Part shown: one piece after another, positions 56,501-64,000 of the stretch | Layout: every line of letters starts with the position of its first letter | Numbering within the stretch: position 1 is the first letter of the stretch | Source: PZPK01 sp963974595 | Lineage (GTDB): Bacteria; Pseudomonadota; Gammaproteobacteria; Pseudomonadales; Oleiphilaceae | DNA: 64,000 bases | NCBI GenBank assembly: GCA_963974595.1 | Contig: CAXBDA010000008.1 | Location: forward strand, 1 to 64,000 | Direction of reading: 5' to 3' | Translations under genes and position numbers: made by a program | Notes under the pieces: model-generated | The model's input: the letters and a program-made list of their open reading frames with translations, nothing else | What the model was told of the DNA's origin: nothing | Database searches by the model: none

Positions 56501-56668
56501 ACGTAAGCCGCAATAGAGCATGGCGGCAATGGCAACACCGGCAGGTGGCCAAACAGGGCTCGTATTAGCTTGTTCGAACGCCATCAACAGGCCAACTTTG
56601 GCTGCAATAACATAGGCTATCGTGAGACCTAGAATTTTGATTAAGGTTTGTGTTGGTGCCAAAAACAT
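53540..56668 (-). CDS. MASE1-GAF-PAS-GGDEF-EAL membrane protein
   Basis: 1042 residues. An N-terminal MASE1 domain of about eight membrane helices (residues 10-290) has the typical SPVWPPAGVAIA motif. A coiled coil, GAF domain (about 330-490) and PAS domain (about 500-615) follow. GGDEF has RFGGDEFTVLL with no I-site; the EAL domain reads GVEALIRWQH with DDFGTGYSS, the catalytic set. Both synthesis and breakdown of cyclic-di-GMP are possible; the direction cannot be read. It lies 95 bases downstream of the antitoxin start, same strand, and is its own unit. Confidence 0.92.
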   Translation of the reverse strand: MFLAPTQTLIKILGLTIAYVIAAKVGLLMAFEQANTSPVWPPAGVAIAAMLYCGLRVWPGVFLGAFITNYYVSSIPLLSFSIACGNTLEALLASFIILRFASKEPFSNISGTAIFLISLFVSTMLGASIGVSSLLFANVVPAEIFTLLWKTWWIGDFVGGLILAPFLLSWMRAPKESFSQKQILEAVLLTLITLITLNTAFGSFHSIGIANELITFSLLPLLAWSTLRFHHHGATLMVMIITVSAVLGTLNGFGPFVLESENASLLALQAYIGAAMFTALLLMAVQEERMNAFRILRKNEQNLEQTITAKTQELKETNVLLEKEMQQQTHLTSALKSLLYNIDRSSKKDFFTRCTQALSSIYQANYAFIGVFEDDQQSRIKTLAVWANGKHAENFSYELKGTPCENILDHSIELIPHHAAIRYPDDDMLISMGIESYYGAPLKTASGKVIGIMSVMDNQTLHIDNALSALLGLFSNRVALELQRRFSMEELELAASVFKESMEAIIICDADAKIIRANPEFTKITGYTLAEAIGQKTSLLKSGQHKQNFYQDLWASLDKQGSWQGEIINKRKNGESFISWQIIKAVKDEQGKILQYISIINDITEKKRAEEKIYSLAHHDLITKLPNRASFHKLLKEAINNAAHSTHRLAVMFIDLDHFKLINDTSGHPVGDELLQQVATRLKGVIGSNNVISRFGGDEFTVLLPSIEALEEVSDTAKTILKSLLSSFTLSSCEITISASIGIGIYPDNGLDASSLLSCADNAMYRAKESGRASFEFYTDQMQIDAHERVILERELRSALKAGEFILHYQPQIDILSRRVIGVEALIRWQHPTRGLIPPNLFIPIAEATGLIIPMGEWVIHEACHQLATWRLMGYQNLSMAVNLSARQFFQKDLLETIEKALETSGIPAEKLEFEITESMVIANAEEAIDTLQKMKHIGLQLSIDDFGTGYSSLSYLKRFPIDKLKIDKSFVDGLPTDVDDIAIVEAIIAIAHALRLTVIAEGVETEDQYALLRKFHCNEIQGYIFSKPKPSEDVCQTFHQA

Positions 56669-56809
56669 TAATAGAAAGCCATAGTGAATATATAGCTATT
56701 TAGTTTAGCAGTTAAACTAGATCAAGCTTTGATATCAGGAAAATATTGTATTATTTATTACTTGGGTTCTGCAATTCGGTTGTTTTTCAGAAAGATAGCA
56801 AAAACATAA

Positions 56810-57691
56810 TTAGGATAATAACTCGATAATACTTGAAAAATCGCGTTGACCGTCACCTTGTCGCTGCTTTTGTAAATACAGTTGATGCGCTAGCGTGCCT
56901 AAAGGTGTTTGAGCGCCAATATTCTGGGCATTTTCCATCGCTAAATTTAAATCTTTCGTCATCAGATCAACCATAAAACCAGGTTCGTAAGCTTTTGATG
57001 CAGGGCTCGTTGCCATAACACCAGGGTAAGGGTTATATTTTTCCAAGCTCCAGTTTTTACCTGAGCTAGCTAACATGATTTCAGATAAAACTTTCGCATC
57101 CAAACCGTTCTTTTCACCTAATTTCAGTGCTTCACTTGTACCAATCATGTGTATTGCCAGAAGCATGTTGTTGCACATTTTTGCCACTTGACCCGATCCA
57201 CTGGAGCCTGCATGAAAAATATTCTGCCCCATATCGTTAAGGATTTTTTTGCCCATTAAAAATGCCGGCTCACTGCCACCACACATAAAAGTGAGCGTGC
57301 CGGTTTGTGCGGCAGTGACGCCCCCTGATACGGGTGCATCCAGCATTAAACTACCATGCTCTTCGCATGCCTTGTGCAGGTCCTGTGCTGTTTGTGCATC
57401 GATAGTTGAGCAATCCATGAATAAAAGATTGCTTTGAAAGTGCCCAAGCAAACCATTTTTACCTAATACCAGCTCTCGAACATGCTTCCCTGCTGGCAGC
57501 ATGGTTATGAGTACGTCTGCATTATCACAGGCTTCAATCGCATTTTTACATGCCAAGGCACCGTGCTCTACCGCTTTATCGAGTGCCACTGCTGAAAGGT
57601 CAAATGCCCTGACTTGATGCCCGGCTTTTAATAAGTTTAAGGTCATCGGTAAACCCATATTGCCTAAACCGATAAATGCGATGGTTTTCAT
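56810..57691 (-). CDS. mmsB: 3-hydroxyisobutyrate dehydrogenase
   Basis: 293 residues. NAD-dependent oxidation of 3-hydroxyisobutyrate to methylmalonate semialdehyde in valine breakdown. The Rossmann start IAFIGLGNMGLPMTLNLLKAG and the substrate motif DAPVSGGVTAAQTGTLTFM are diagnostic, as is the catalytic Lys in GSSGSGQVAKMCNN. Last gene of the mms operon, two bases after the upstream stop. Confidence 0.95.
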   Translation of the reverse strand: MKTIAFIGLGNMGLPMTLNLLKAGHQVRAFDLSAVALDKAVEHGALACKNAIEACDNADVLITMLPAGKHVRELVLGKNGLLGHFQSNLLFMDCSTIDAQTAQDLHKACEEHGSLMLDAPVSGGVTAAQTGTLTFMCGGSEPAFLMGKKILNDMGQNIFHAGSSGSGQVAKMCNNMLLAIHMIGTSEALKLGEKNGLDAKVLSEIMLASSGKNWSLEKYNPYPGVMATSPASKAYEPGFMVDLMTKDLNLAMENAQNIGAQTPLGTLAHQLYLQKQRQGDGQRDFSSIIELLS

Positions 57692-57693
57692 GC

Positions 57694-58851
57694 TTATTCC
57701 TTGAAAGATAAGGCTAAGGGGTGTTCATCCCAGCGGGCCGTAAATAACGATTCCATCACGGAGGCAGGTATGCACGTTACATTTTTATATTGCCATTGTG
57801 GATTCTTGTCTTTATCAATTAATAACGCTCTAACCCCTTCACTAAAATCAGGGTAGCGAACCAAATTACACATGAGCGTATATTCGCTGATAAATGCTGA
57901 TTGCAGATCGGCATACATGTTTCTTTTTAACTGTTCATAAATAACGAGCGCTGCCAGTGGAGAACCATTGAATAGGGATGTTTTGGCTTTGCTTAGCCAT
58001 GTATTACCTGAATCAAATTGCTCAATTGCTTCAATCATACGTGACAATGAATTATGTCTGCATGTTTCTTCAAGTATGCTTAAATTATGAATTATATTCC
58101 CCTCAGGGAGACTGGAAACAGTACAGGCTTTATCTTTTAATAGGGCGCTGACAAGCAGGTGGTTGGCTTCTATATCCGTTTGCCAGTCAAGTTGTTTGAG
58201 TGCCTCGAGTAATTCCTGATAATTATCCCATTGAATTGCGTAGTCAGCCAGCTTGCAAAAAAGTGCATCATTCGCGTTCATTTGTGCGCCTGTTAGCGCA
58301 AAGAAATAACCAAGGTTATAAGGAAGTTGGTTTAGGAATATAGTTGAGCCTACATCCGGAAATAAACCAATGGTGATTTCTGGCATCGCGATACGGCTGG
58401 TTTCTGTCACGACGCGATGACTTGCACCTGCCATTAAGCCTAATCCGCCACCCATTGTAATCCCATTACCTAAGCAGATAATGGGCTTGTCGTAGGTATG
58501 GATTAGATAATCCAATTGATATTCGTGAAAGAAGAATGCTTCGGCTTCAATGCAAATACCCTCGACAGGGTTCTTGGCTGACTGATAAAGCGCCTGAATA
58601 TCGCCACCTGCACAAAATGCTCTATCACCAGAGCCTCTTAAAATAATGGCTTTGATTGAGTCATCGTCAGCCCATTTCTTTAAGCTGGCAGTTAATATAT
58701 GCACCATTTCCAGGGTGATACTATTTAGTGTTTTTTCTGAATTTAGGGTTAATAAACCAAGAGTACCGGCTTTGGTTTTTAATTCATCAACAAGTACAGC
58801 AGAGTTTAAGTTCGCATCCAGTGTTGTTTTTTGCTTACCAGTTTGGCTCAT
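57694..58851 (-). CDS. 3-hydroxyisobutyryl-CoA hydrolase
   Basis: 385 residues, crotonase fold but longer than hydratases, as in the hydrolase class. Motifs include RAFCAGGDIQALY and GNGITMGGGLGLMAGASHRVVTETSRIAMPEITIGLFPDVG, whose acidic residue is the hydrolase catalytic acid. It releases CoA from 3-hydroxyisobutyryl-CoA, preventing build-up of toxic methacrylyl-CoA. Seven bases follow the enoyl-CoA hydratase gene. Mid-chain assignment fits the operon order exactly. Confidence 0.92.
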   Translation of the reverse strand: MSQTGKQKTTLDANLNSAVLVDELKTKAGTLGLLTLNSEKTLNSITLEMVHILTASLKKWADDDSIKAIILRGSGDRAFCAGGDIQALYQSAKNPVEGICIEAEAFFFHEYQLDYLIHTYDKPIICLGNGITMGGGLGLMAGASHRVVTETSRIAMPEITIGLFPDVGSTIFLNQLPYNLGYFFALTGAQMNANDALFCKLADYAIQWDNYQELLEALKQLDWQTDIEANHLLVSALLKDKACTVSSLPEGNIIHNLSILEETCRHNSLSRMIEAIEQFDSGNTWLSKAKTSLFNGSPLAALVIYEQLKRNMYADLQSAFISEYTLMCNLVRYPDFSEGVRALLIDKDKNPQWQYKNVTCIPASVMESLFTARWDEHPLALSFKE

Positions 58852-58858
58852 GATCGTA

Positions 58859-59653
58859 TTAGTTCCATTCAGGCTTGCGCTTTTGAAGAAAGGCGCGAGT
58901 ACCTTCTAATTGGTTAGTATCCCCGATCAGTGAAACAAACTCTGAGCGTTCTTTTTGAAGGCCTATAGCTAGAGCGGTTTCACGCGCGGAGGTAAACAGT
59001 CGTTTACAGGCAAACAGAGAGTCAGGGCTTTGCTTGCTAGCAGATTGTGCATACTCTAACGCCTTATCTAAAGCTTGACCACCAGGAACGCATTCAAGCG
59101 CTAAGCCAGAGGTGATGGCTGTTTGTGCATCCATTCGCTGCCCAAGCAGAATCATTTTGCTTGCCTGTGCTTCTCCCAGTAACCAGCTCAAACGTTGTGT
59201 GCCACCTGCGCAAGGCAATAAACCCACGCTCGCTTCAGGTAAAGCGACTTGGGCATGTTCTTCAATGATTCTGATATCGCAGGCAAGGGCGCATTCAAGG
59301 CCTCCACCCATGGCATAACCATTGATAGCGGCAATGGATACACCTCTAAAATTTGCCAATGCCTCGAAGGCTTCTCCGAAGCGATTGGCAACTTCGCTGG
59401 CGAGATCCTTGTCTCCCGACTCAAACTGATTCAAGTCTGCGCCAGCGGAAAAGAATTTACTCCCTTGGCCATGAATAACGAGCGCCGTTATACCATCTAA
59501 GGCATTGAGACGATTCACGATCACCGCCAAAGCACTCAGGCTTTCTCTATCCCAGGTATTTGCCGGTGGATTATTGATGGTAAGCTGGGCGATATGGCCT
59601 TTAATTTCAACAAGAATTTTTTCACTTGGGCTAATTGTTTCAGGCGTTGTCAT
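58859..59653 (-). CDS. Enoyl-CoA hydratase (methacrylyl-CoA step)
   Basis: 264 residues, standard crotonase. Motifs KFFSAGADLNQFESGD and NGYAMGGGLECALACDIRI, then ALPEASVGLLPCAGGTQRL with both catalytic acids. In this operon it would hydrate methacrylyl-CoA to 3-hydroxyisobutyryl-CoA. A ribosome site (AGAGGAAG) precedes the ATG. General fatty-acid use cannot be excluded, but the neighbours make the valine step most likely. Confidence 0.92.
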   Translation of the reverse strand: MTTPETISPSEKILVEIKGHIAQLTINNPPANTWDRESLSALAVIVNRLNALDGITALVIHGQGSKFFSAGADLNQFESGDKDLASEVANRFGEAFEALANFRGVSIAAINGYAMGGGLECALACDIRIIEEHAQVALPEASVGLLPCAGGTQRLSWLLGEAQASKMILLGQRMDAQTAITSGLALECVPGGQALDKALEYAQSASKQSPDSLFACKRLFTSARETALAIGLQKERSEFVSLIGDTNQLEGTRAFLQKRKPEWN

Positions 59654-59682
59654 GATGGACTTCCTCTGGGTAAGTTAAATAC

Positions 59683-60846
59683 TTATTCGTGAATTATGGA
59701 GAAAGTATCGTCAGATAAAATACGCCGTGCAATAATTAAACGCATGACTTCATTTGTACCTTCCAGAATTCGATGTACACGAGTGTCTCTAAAGTATCTT
59801 TCAATAGGATATTCTTTAATATAACCATAGCCGCCATGTAACTGAAGCGCTTCATCACAAATTTGAAAACCAACATCCGTTGCGAAGCGTTTCGCCATGG
59901 CACAAAAAGCTGTTTTATCTGCTTGGTTATGATCTAACTTGAAAGCAGCATAACGTATCATTTGCCGCGCAGCGGCTAAATCAGTGAGCATGTCTGCCAG
60001 TTTGAATTGTGTGGCCTGAAACTCACTAATGGCTTTGTTGAATTGCTTTCGTTCTTGGACATATTCAGTGGCGGCTTTTAAACTAGCTTTTGCAGTGCCG
60101 ACCGAGCAGGCGGCGATATTTAATCGACCACCATCCAAGCCTTCCATTGCTAAAGTAAAGCCTTTGCCTTCCTCTGAAAGAAGGTGATTTTCTGGGATGG
60201 CGACATCTTCAAAATGAATCAAGCGTGTTGGCTGGCTGTTCCAGCCGAGCTTGTCTTCTTTTTTGCCATAACTAATGCCTTTGCTATTAGCTGGCACAGC
60301 AAAACAAGTAATTCCTTTGGCACCATTGTCAGAGGTTCTGGCCATCACAATTAATAGATCAGTATCGCCTGCACCGGAGATAAAGGCTTTCGTGCCATTT
60401 AAAATATACTGGCCATTGCGCTTCACGGCTTTGGTGGTTAACGATGCAGCATCTGAACCTGCACCGGGCTCGGTTAAACAATAACTTGCCAGTTTATCCC
60501 CCGTTGAAAGTGCTTCAGACCATTGTGTAATTACATCTTTTTGGCCGTAACGAGCCAGCATATTAAACGCCATATTATGAATGCTGATAAAGGCTGCGGT
60601 CGAGGTGCAGCCAGCTGCTAGCTCTTCCATAATTAACGTGCTATCTAAACGGCTTAAACCGATGCCGTGATGTTCTTCAGGCATATACATAGCCATAAAA
60701 CCAAGCTTGCCTGCTTCTTTAAAGACTTCTTTGGGGAAAAAACTTTCATGATCCCATTGCTGAGCATTAGGCGCCAAGGCTTGCTCAGCAAACTTTCTGG
60801 CGGTTTCTTGGAATGCACGTTGAGATTCGTCTAAATCGTAATTCAT
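59683..60846 (-). CDS. Acyl-CoA dehydrogenase, probably isobutyryl-CoA dehydrogenase
   Basis: 387 residues, FAD-dependent. The N-terminal LDESQRAFQETARKFAEQALAP, YCLTEPGAGSDAASLTTKA, and QLHGGYGYIKEYPIERYFRDTRVHRILEGTNEVM with the catalytic-base Glu are all typical. The substrate isobutyryl-CoA is inferred from its operon. 10 bases separate it from mmsA. Confidence 0.92.
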   Translation of the reverse strand: MNYDLDESQRAFQETARKFAEQALAPNAQQWDHESFFPKEVFKEAGKLGFMAMYMPEEHHGIGLSRLDSTLIMEELAAGCTSTAAFISIHNMAFNMLARYGQKDVITQWSEALSTGDKLASYCLTEPGAGSDAASLTTKAVKRNGQYILNGTKAFISGAGDTDLLIVMARTSDNGAKGITCFAVPANSKGISYGKKEDKLGWNSQPTRLIHFEDVAIPENHLLSEEGKGFTLAMEGLDGGRLNIAACSVGTAKASLKAATEYVQERKQFNKAISEFQATQFKLADMLTDLAAARQMIRYAAFKLDHNQADKTAFCAMAKRFATDVGFQICDEALQLHGGYGYIKEYPIERYFRDTRVHRILEGTNEVMRLIIARRILSDDTFSIIHE

Positions 60847-60856
60847 AGTAGGCCTT

Positions 60857-62347
60857 TTATTTTAAACTGATACTCATGTTTGGCGCCGCTGCCGGGCTGC
60901 GTTTCCAGCTGGCGGTAATGGTTTTGGTTTTAGTGTAGAACTTCACTGCTTGTTTTCCGTAAGCATGCAGATCGCCCATAAATGAGCCTTTCCAGCCCGT
61001 AAATGAGAAAAATGGCAGAGGCACAGGAATTGGTAAGTTGATACCCACTTGACCCACTTCTATTTCATGTTGATATTGCCGGGCATGAATACCAGAGCTT
61101 GTGAAAATAGACGTGCCATTTCCATAAGGGCTGTCGTTGACCAAGTGAATGGCGTCATCAAGAGTATTAACGTTGAGACAGCAGACAACCGGGCCGAAGA
61201 TTTCTTGTTTATAAATATCCATCTCTGTTGTGATATTTGAAAATAGTGTCGGCCCCATCCAATTCCCCTTAGGAAACTCAGGAATATTTATCTCACGGCC
61301 ATCTAATAAGCAGTTGGCGCCTTGATCAATGCCTGTCTGTATTAAACTAGCGACACGCTGTTTTGCTTGAGGGCTAATAAGCGGGCCATAAGCCGATTCT
61401 GGATGATGCCAGATGCCAGGTTTAACAGCCGCGAGTTTTTCCTGAAGGCCTTTGACCCACTCACGGGTTTCACCGACAAAAACAATCACGCTAATGGCCA
61501 TGCAGCGCTGGCCTGCTGCCCCGACTGTTGCACCGACTAAGGCATTCATTACCGTCTCTTTATCGGCATCGGGCATAACAACCATATGATTTTTTGCTCC
61601 TGCAAAACATTGGGCACGTTTCATCAATTGCGTGGTTTGCAGGTAAATGTCTTTCGCAACAGGAACAGAGCCGACGAAGGAGGTGGAAAGTACCCGAGGG
61701 TCGGCTATTAATTGTTGAACCTGGTATTTTCCACCATGAATCACTTGAAGTAAGCCATCAGGTACGCCAGCTTCTACAAAAAGCTCTACCAAACGCATAG
61801 TGGCCAGCGGTACCTGTTCAGACGGTTTTAAGATCATGGCATTACCGCAGGCAATGGAAAGCGGAAACATCCAAAGAGGAATCATGGCAGGGAAGTTAAA
61901 AGGCGTAATGCCTAAGGTTACCCCTAAGGGTTGAGTCAAGCTATAGGTATCGACGCCACGAGCGACATTTTCAACTGTTTCACCCATTAATAAAGAGGGG
62001 ATGTTGCAAGCGTGCTCCACAACTTCAATGCCACGCCAAACATCCCCCATCGCATCCTCAAGATTTTTGCCAGTATCAGCAGCAAGAATTTCTGCTACTT
62101 CTTTTTGATGGGCTTTTAAAAGAGTCTGATAGCGCAACATAAGCCGGGCACGTTCGGAAACAGGCGTTTCTTTCCATAGCTCAAACGCGGCCTGAGCGCC
62201 TGAAATCGCTATTTCAATTTCATCGTTTGTCGCGAGTGGAACATTCGCAAGTACGTCTTGCGTGGCAGGATTGACTACATCAAGTAAATTTGTGCTGGCG
62301 CTTTGAATAAATTGACCATTGATTAGCAGTGGTACTTGCGGAATCAT
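60857..62347 (-). CDS. mmsA: CoA-acylating methylmalonate-semialdehyde dehydrogenase
   Basis: 496 residues from the ATG at 62347; the frame runs 14 codons further but the shorter start matches the family length and has AAGG upstream. Motifs: MILKPSEQVPLATMRLVELF, the Cys nucleophile region GQRCMAISV, GPTLFSNITTEMDIYKQEIFGPV. The aldehyde is oxidised to propionyl-CoA with loss of CO2. First gene of the operon mmsA-acd-ech-hibch-mmsB, divergent from the AraC-type regulator. Confidence 0.95.
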   Translation of the reverse strand: MIPQVPLLINGQFIQSASTNLLDVVNPATQDVLANVPLATNDEIEIAISGAQAAFELWKETPVSERARLMLRYQTLLKAHQKEVAEILAADTGKNLEDAMGDVWRGIEVVEHACNIPSLLMGETVENVARGVDTYSLTQPLGVTLGITPFNFPAMIPLWMFPLSIACGNAMILKPSEQVPLATMRLVELFVEAGVPDGLLQVIHGGKYQVQQLIADPRVLSTSFVGSVPVAKDIYLQTTQLMKRAQCFAGAKNHMVVMPDADKETVMNALVGATVGAAGQRCMAISVIVFVGETREWVKGLQEKLAAVKPGIWHHPESAYGPLISPQAKQRVASLIQTGIDQGANCLLDGREINIPEFPKGNWMGPTLFSNITTEMDIYKQEIFGPVVCCLNVNTLDDAIHLVNDSPYGNGTSIFTSSGIHARQYQHEIEVGQVGINLPIPVPLPFFSFTGWKGSFMGDLHAYGKQAVKFYTKTKTITASWKRSPAAAPNMSISLK

Positions 62348-62431
62348 AAAGTGAACCTTGTTTTTGTTGTGGATAACGGTAAGCACCACTCTACGTCTTT
62401 TTAACTAAAAATGAATTGACTAAATTGCCAA

Positions 62432-62448
62432 CAATATAGACTATATTG
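62432..62448. promoter_or_regulatory. Palindrome in the mmsA/mmsR intergenic region
   Basis: CAATATA (62432-62438), GAC, TATATTG (62442-62448), an exact 7-base inverted repeat in the middle of the 126-base divergent region, with CAACAA/TTGTTG further out. It is a candidate regulator site for both promoters. Confidence 0.45.
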
Positions 62449-62473
62449 CTATCTTGTTGTTTGAGGATATATT

Positions 62474-63361
62474 GTGAGTGCACCATCAAACTGGCCGCTT
62501 TCACAGTCGGCTTTGCGTGTGACAGTGGCAAATTCAGTATTGCTGGGTTTGAGTGAACACCCTTTGTCTAAAGCATGTTATACCACGGCAATTGGCTATT
62601 ATCCAAAAGCTAAATCACATGAAATGAAGCGTACAGAACATGATGATTATATCCTGATATATTGTGCTGATGGCAGAGGTTCACTCAGTTTAGGTCATGT
62701 TAAACAAATGGTTAAAGCCGGTGAGCTATTTATTTTGCCACCCAATACCATGCACGCTTATCAAGCCGATGAAGGTCAGCCTTGGACTGTTTATTGGTGT
62801 CATTTTCAAGGTGAGCAAGCAAAAGACTTTTTCGGCTATATCTATCAGGGCCAATCATCGCCTCTTATTCGAAATATGACAAATATTGATTTTATGCAGC
62901 TGTTCCGAGAACTAATAGAAACCGTTCGAGACAGCACACAGTTATCGGGATTTATTCATGCATCTAATTTGTTTCGGCATATCCTGACAAAAATAGAACG
63001 CCAGATGACACAAGGGGATAAATATGAAAATGGCATCTCTATTCCTAAAGTTCAGCAATATATGCGGGCAAATATTAACAAACATGTAAGTTTAGACGAG
63101 TTGGCTTCGTTAAGTCATTGCTCAAAGTATCATTTTGCAAGACAGTATCAGCGTCTTACCGGCACATCCCCCTTAAGGTATTTTATGGAATTAAAAATGG
63201 AACATGCCTGTTTTTTATTGGAGCAAACTAGCTTAAGCATGTCGGAAATTGCCTTCCAATTAGGGTATGATGATGCGCTGTATTTTTCGAGAGTATTTCG
63301 TAAGGTCTTGGGGATGGCTCCAAGTGTTTATCGAAAAAACCTTATAGAAAAAACTTACTGA
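62474..63361 (+). CDS. mmsR: AraC-family transcriptional activator (MmsR-like)
   Basis: 295 residues from a GTG with GAGGA just upstream. The N-terminal part is a cupin-like ligand domain (YILIYCADGRGSLSLG, GELFILPPNTMHAYQADE, WTVYWCHFQG). The C-terminal two HTH units are typical of AraC: LDELASLSHCSKYHFARQYQRLTGTSPLRYFMELKMEHA and MSEIAFQLGYDDALYFSRVFRKVLGMAPSVYRK. Divergent position to mmsA is as in P. aeruginosa, where MmsR activates the valine operon. Inducer not shown here. Confidence 0.9.
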   Translation: MSAPSNWPLSQSALRVTVANSVLLGLSEHPLSKACYTTAIGYYPKAKSHEMKRTEHDDYILIYCADGRGSLSLGHVKQMVKAGELFILPPNTMHAYQADEGQPWTVYWCHFQGEQAKDFFGYIYQGQSSPLIRNMTNIDFMQLFRELIETVRDSTQLSGFIHASNLFRHILTKIERQMTQGDKYENGISIPKVQQYMRANINKHVSLDELASLSHCSKYHFARQYQRLTGTSPLRYFMELKMEHACFLLEQTSLSMSEIAFQLGYDDALYFSRVFRKVLGMAPSVYRKNLIEKTY

Positions 63362-63448
63362 TCTTTTTAGTAAGCAGTAAGCGATGAAAATGCAAACATA
63401 CTAATTTTTTTCCCTGCTTCGGCACTACGACTGGAATTTTTCTTATTC

Positions 63449-64000
63449 ATGCTTACTGAAGCGCAAAAAAACCTTATTCAGACGACATACCGTAAATTTA
63501 CTTCGCGTGAAGGCTTTCGTCCACGTTATGGCCAGCGAGTGATGATTGCGGAAATTGCAAAATACTTAGGCTCAATTGAAGAGAATGATCAAGGTCAGCG
63601 CACATCAGCCCCAGCAGTGTGTGTTGTCGAAGCAGGAACGGGCACCGGTAAAACACTGGCTTATTGTATGTCTGTTTTACCTTTGGCTTTGAATGAGAAG
63701 CGAACAGTTATTGTATCTACGGCAACAACAGCGCTTCAAGAACAGGTTATCAGTAAAGATTTGCCCGAGTTAGCAAAATACTCCGGCCTTGAGTTTACCT
63801 ACGCTTTAGCGAAGGGAAGAGGGCGCTACCTTTGTTTGAGTAAGCTCGATCAGCAACTGGATACTAGTGAGAGTGATTTAAGTGCCTTGCCCTTATTTTT
63901 GATGCCAGAACAGAACAACCAGACAGATAAGACGCAGCTTGAAACATTTTTATCCAAATATGCCGCTGGCTCCTGGGATGGTGACCGTGATACTTGGGAA
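63449..64000 (+). CDS. dinG: DinG-like ATP-dependent DNA helicase, 3' end outside window
   Basis: The ATG at 63449 opens a frame of 184 codons that continues past the window. The start LTEAQKNLIQTTYRKFTSREGFRPRYGQRVMIAEIAKYL matches DinG, and Walker A EAGTGTGKTLAY, then STATTALQEQVISKDLPEL follow. A stretch KGRGRYLCLSKL begins the insert that holds the iron-sulfur cluster in this family; the cluster cysteines C-terminal to this are outside the window. It is a superfamily 2 helicase of XPD/DinG type for R-loop or repair work. Confidence 0.9.
   Translation, partial: MLTEAQKNLIQTTYRKFTSREGFRPRYGQRVMIAEIAKYLGSIEENDQGQRTSAPAVCVVEAGTGTGKTLAYCMSVLPLALNEKRTVIVSTATTALQEQVISKDLPELAKYSGLEFTYALAKGRGRYLCLSKLDQQLDTSESDLSALPLFLMPEQNNQTDKTQLETFLSKYAAGSWDGDRDTWE

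Overview
The window is a chromosomal stretch from an AT-rich gammaproteobacterium. Gene content and order point to the Pseudomonadales/Oceanospirillales side: smc-zipA-ligA together, moxR-DUF58-DUF4381-batA-batB, the 1600-residue NAD-glutamate dehydrogenase, ThrH, a long-form GAPDH, the APS-type CysH, and an mms valine-catabolism operon with a divergent AraC activator. Genus is not assignable from the sequence alone. I see no rRNA, tRNA, CRISPR array, prophage or intact IS.

Layout. 1-4919 (minus): a MoxR/VWA (Bat-like) operon that leaves the window on its left side. 5114-15464 (plus): NAD-GDH, then central carbon genes tkt-epd-pgk-fba ending at a clear terminator. 15668-19722: a large lipoprotein, a convergent yciK-DUF3108 pair and an SRPBCC protein. 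19728-22856 (minus): a three-gene phosphosignalling operon made of a membrane-tethered receiver, a receiver-TPR protein whose only plausible start is CTG, and a short soluble histidine kinase. 23084-27174: long GAPDH, cysH, thrH, rluB. 27286-28245: a GGEEF diguanylate cyclase. 28550-35145 (plus): smc, zipA, ligA. 35293-37830: a Calx-beta-like lipoprotein. 37956-40296 (minus): a compact operon of two DUF1538 membrane proteins, a PII-like protein and a CBS-pair protein. 40456-43130 (minus): yghU, an acyltransferase, an OmpA-type lipoprotein. 43293-48956: a cysteine-free Sir2-like protein coupled to a 7TM-PAS-GGDEF-EAL protein, divergent from an EAL-CBS-GGDEF protein. 49052-53444: an HPF-like protein, a small DUF7352-like protein, a Fic protein, NhaR and a RelE-type toxin-antitoxin pair; this is the accessory-looking part, with the two longest non-coding gaps. 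53540-56668: a MASE1-GAF-PAS-GGDEF-EAL protein. 56810-63361: the mms valine operon and its divergent AraC-type regulator. 63449-64000: the start of dinG.

How the parts relate. Three threads recur: central carbon metabolism (glycolysis/gluconeogenesis, glutamate entry to the TCA cycle, valine oxidation to propionyl-CoA), cyclic-di-GMP signalling (four GGDEF/EAL proteins, only one with a recognisable I-site), and envelope or signalling modules of unknown purpose. The best candidates for undescribed biology are the DUF1538-DUF1538-PII-CBS operon, which looks like a nucleotide- or metabolite-gated membrane transport unit, the receiver/TPR/kinase operon with a C-terminally membrane-anchored receiver, and the Sir2-like protein without a zinc site coupled to a c-di-GMP enzyme. 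Assignments rest on reading translated motifs by eye; no database search was run.
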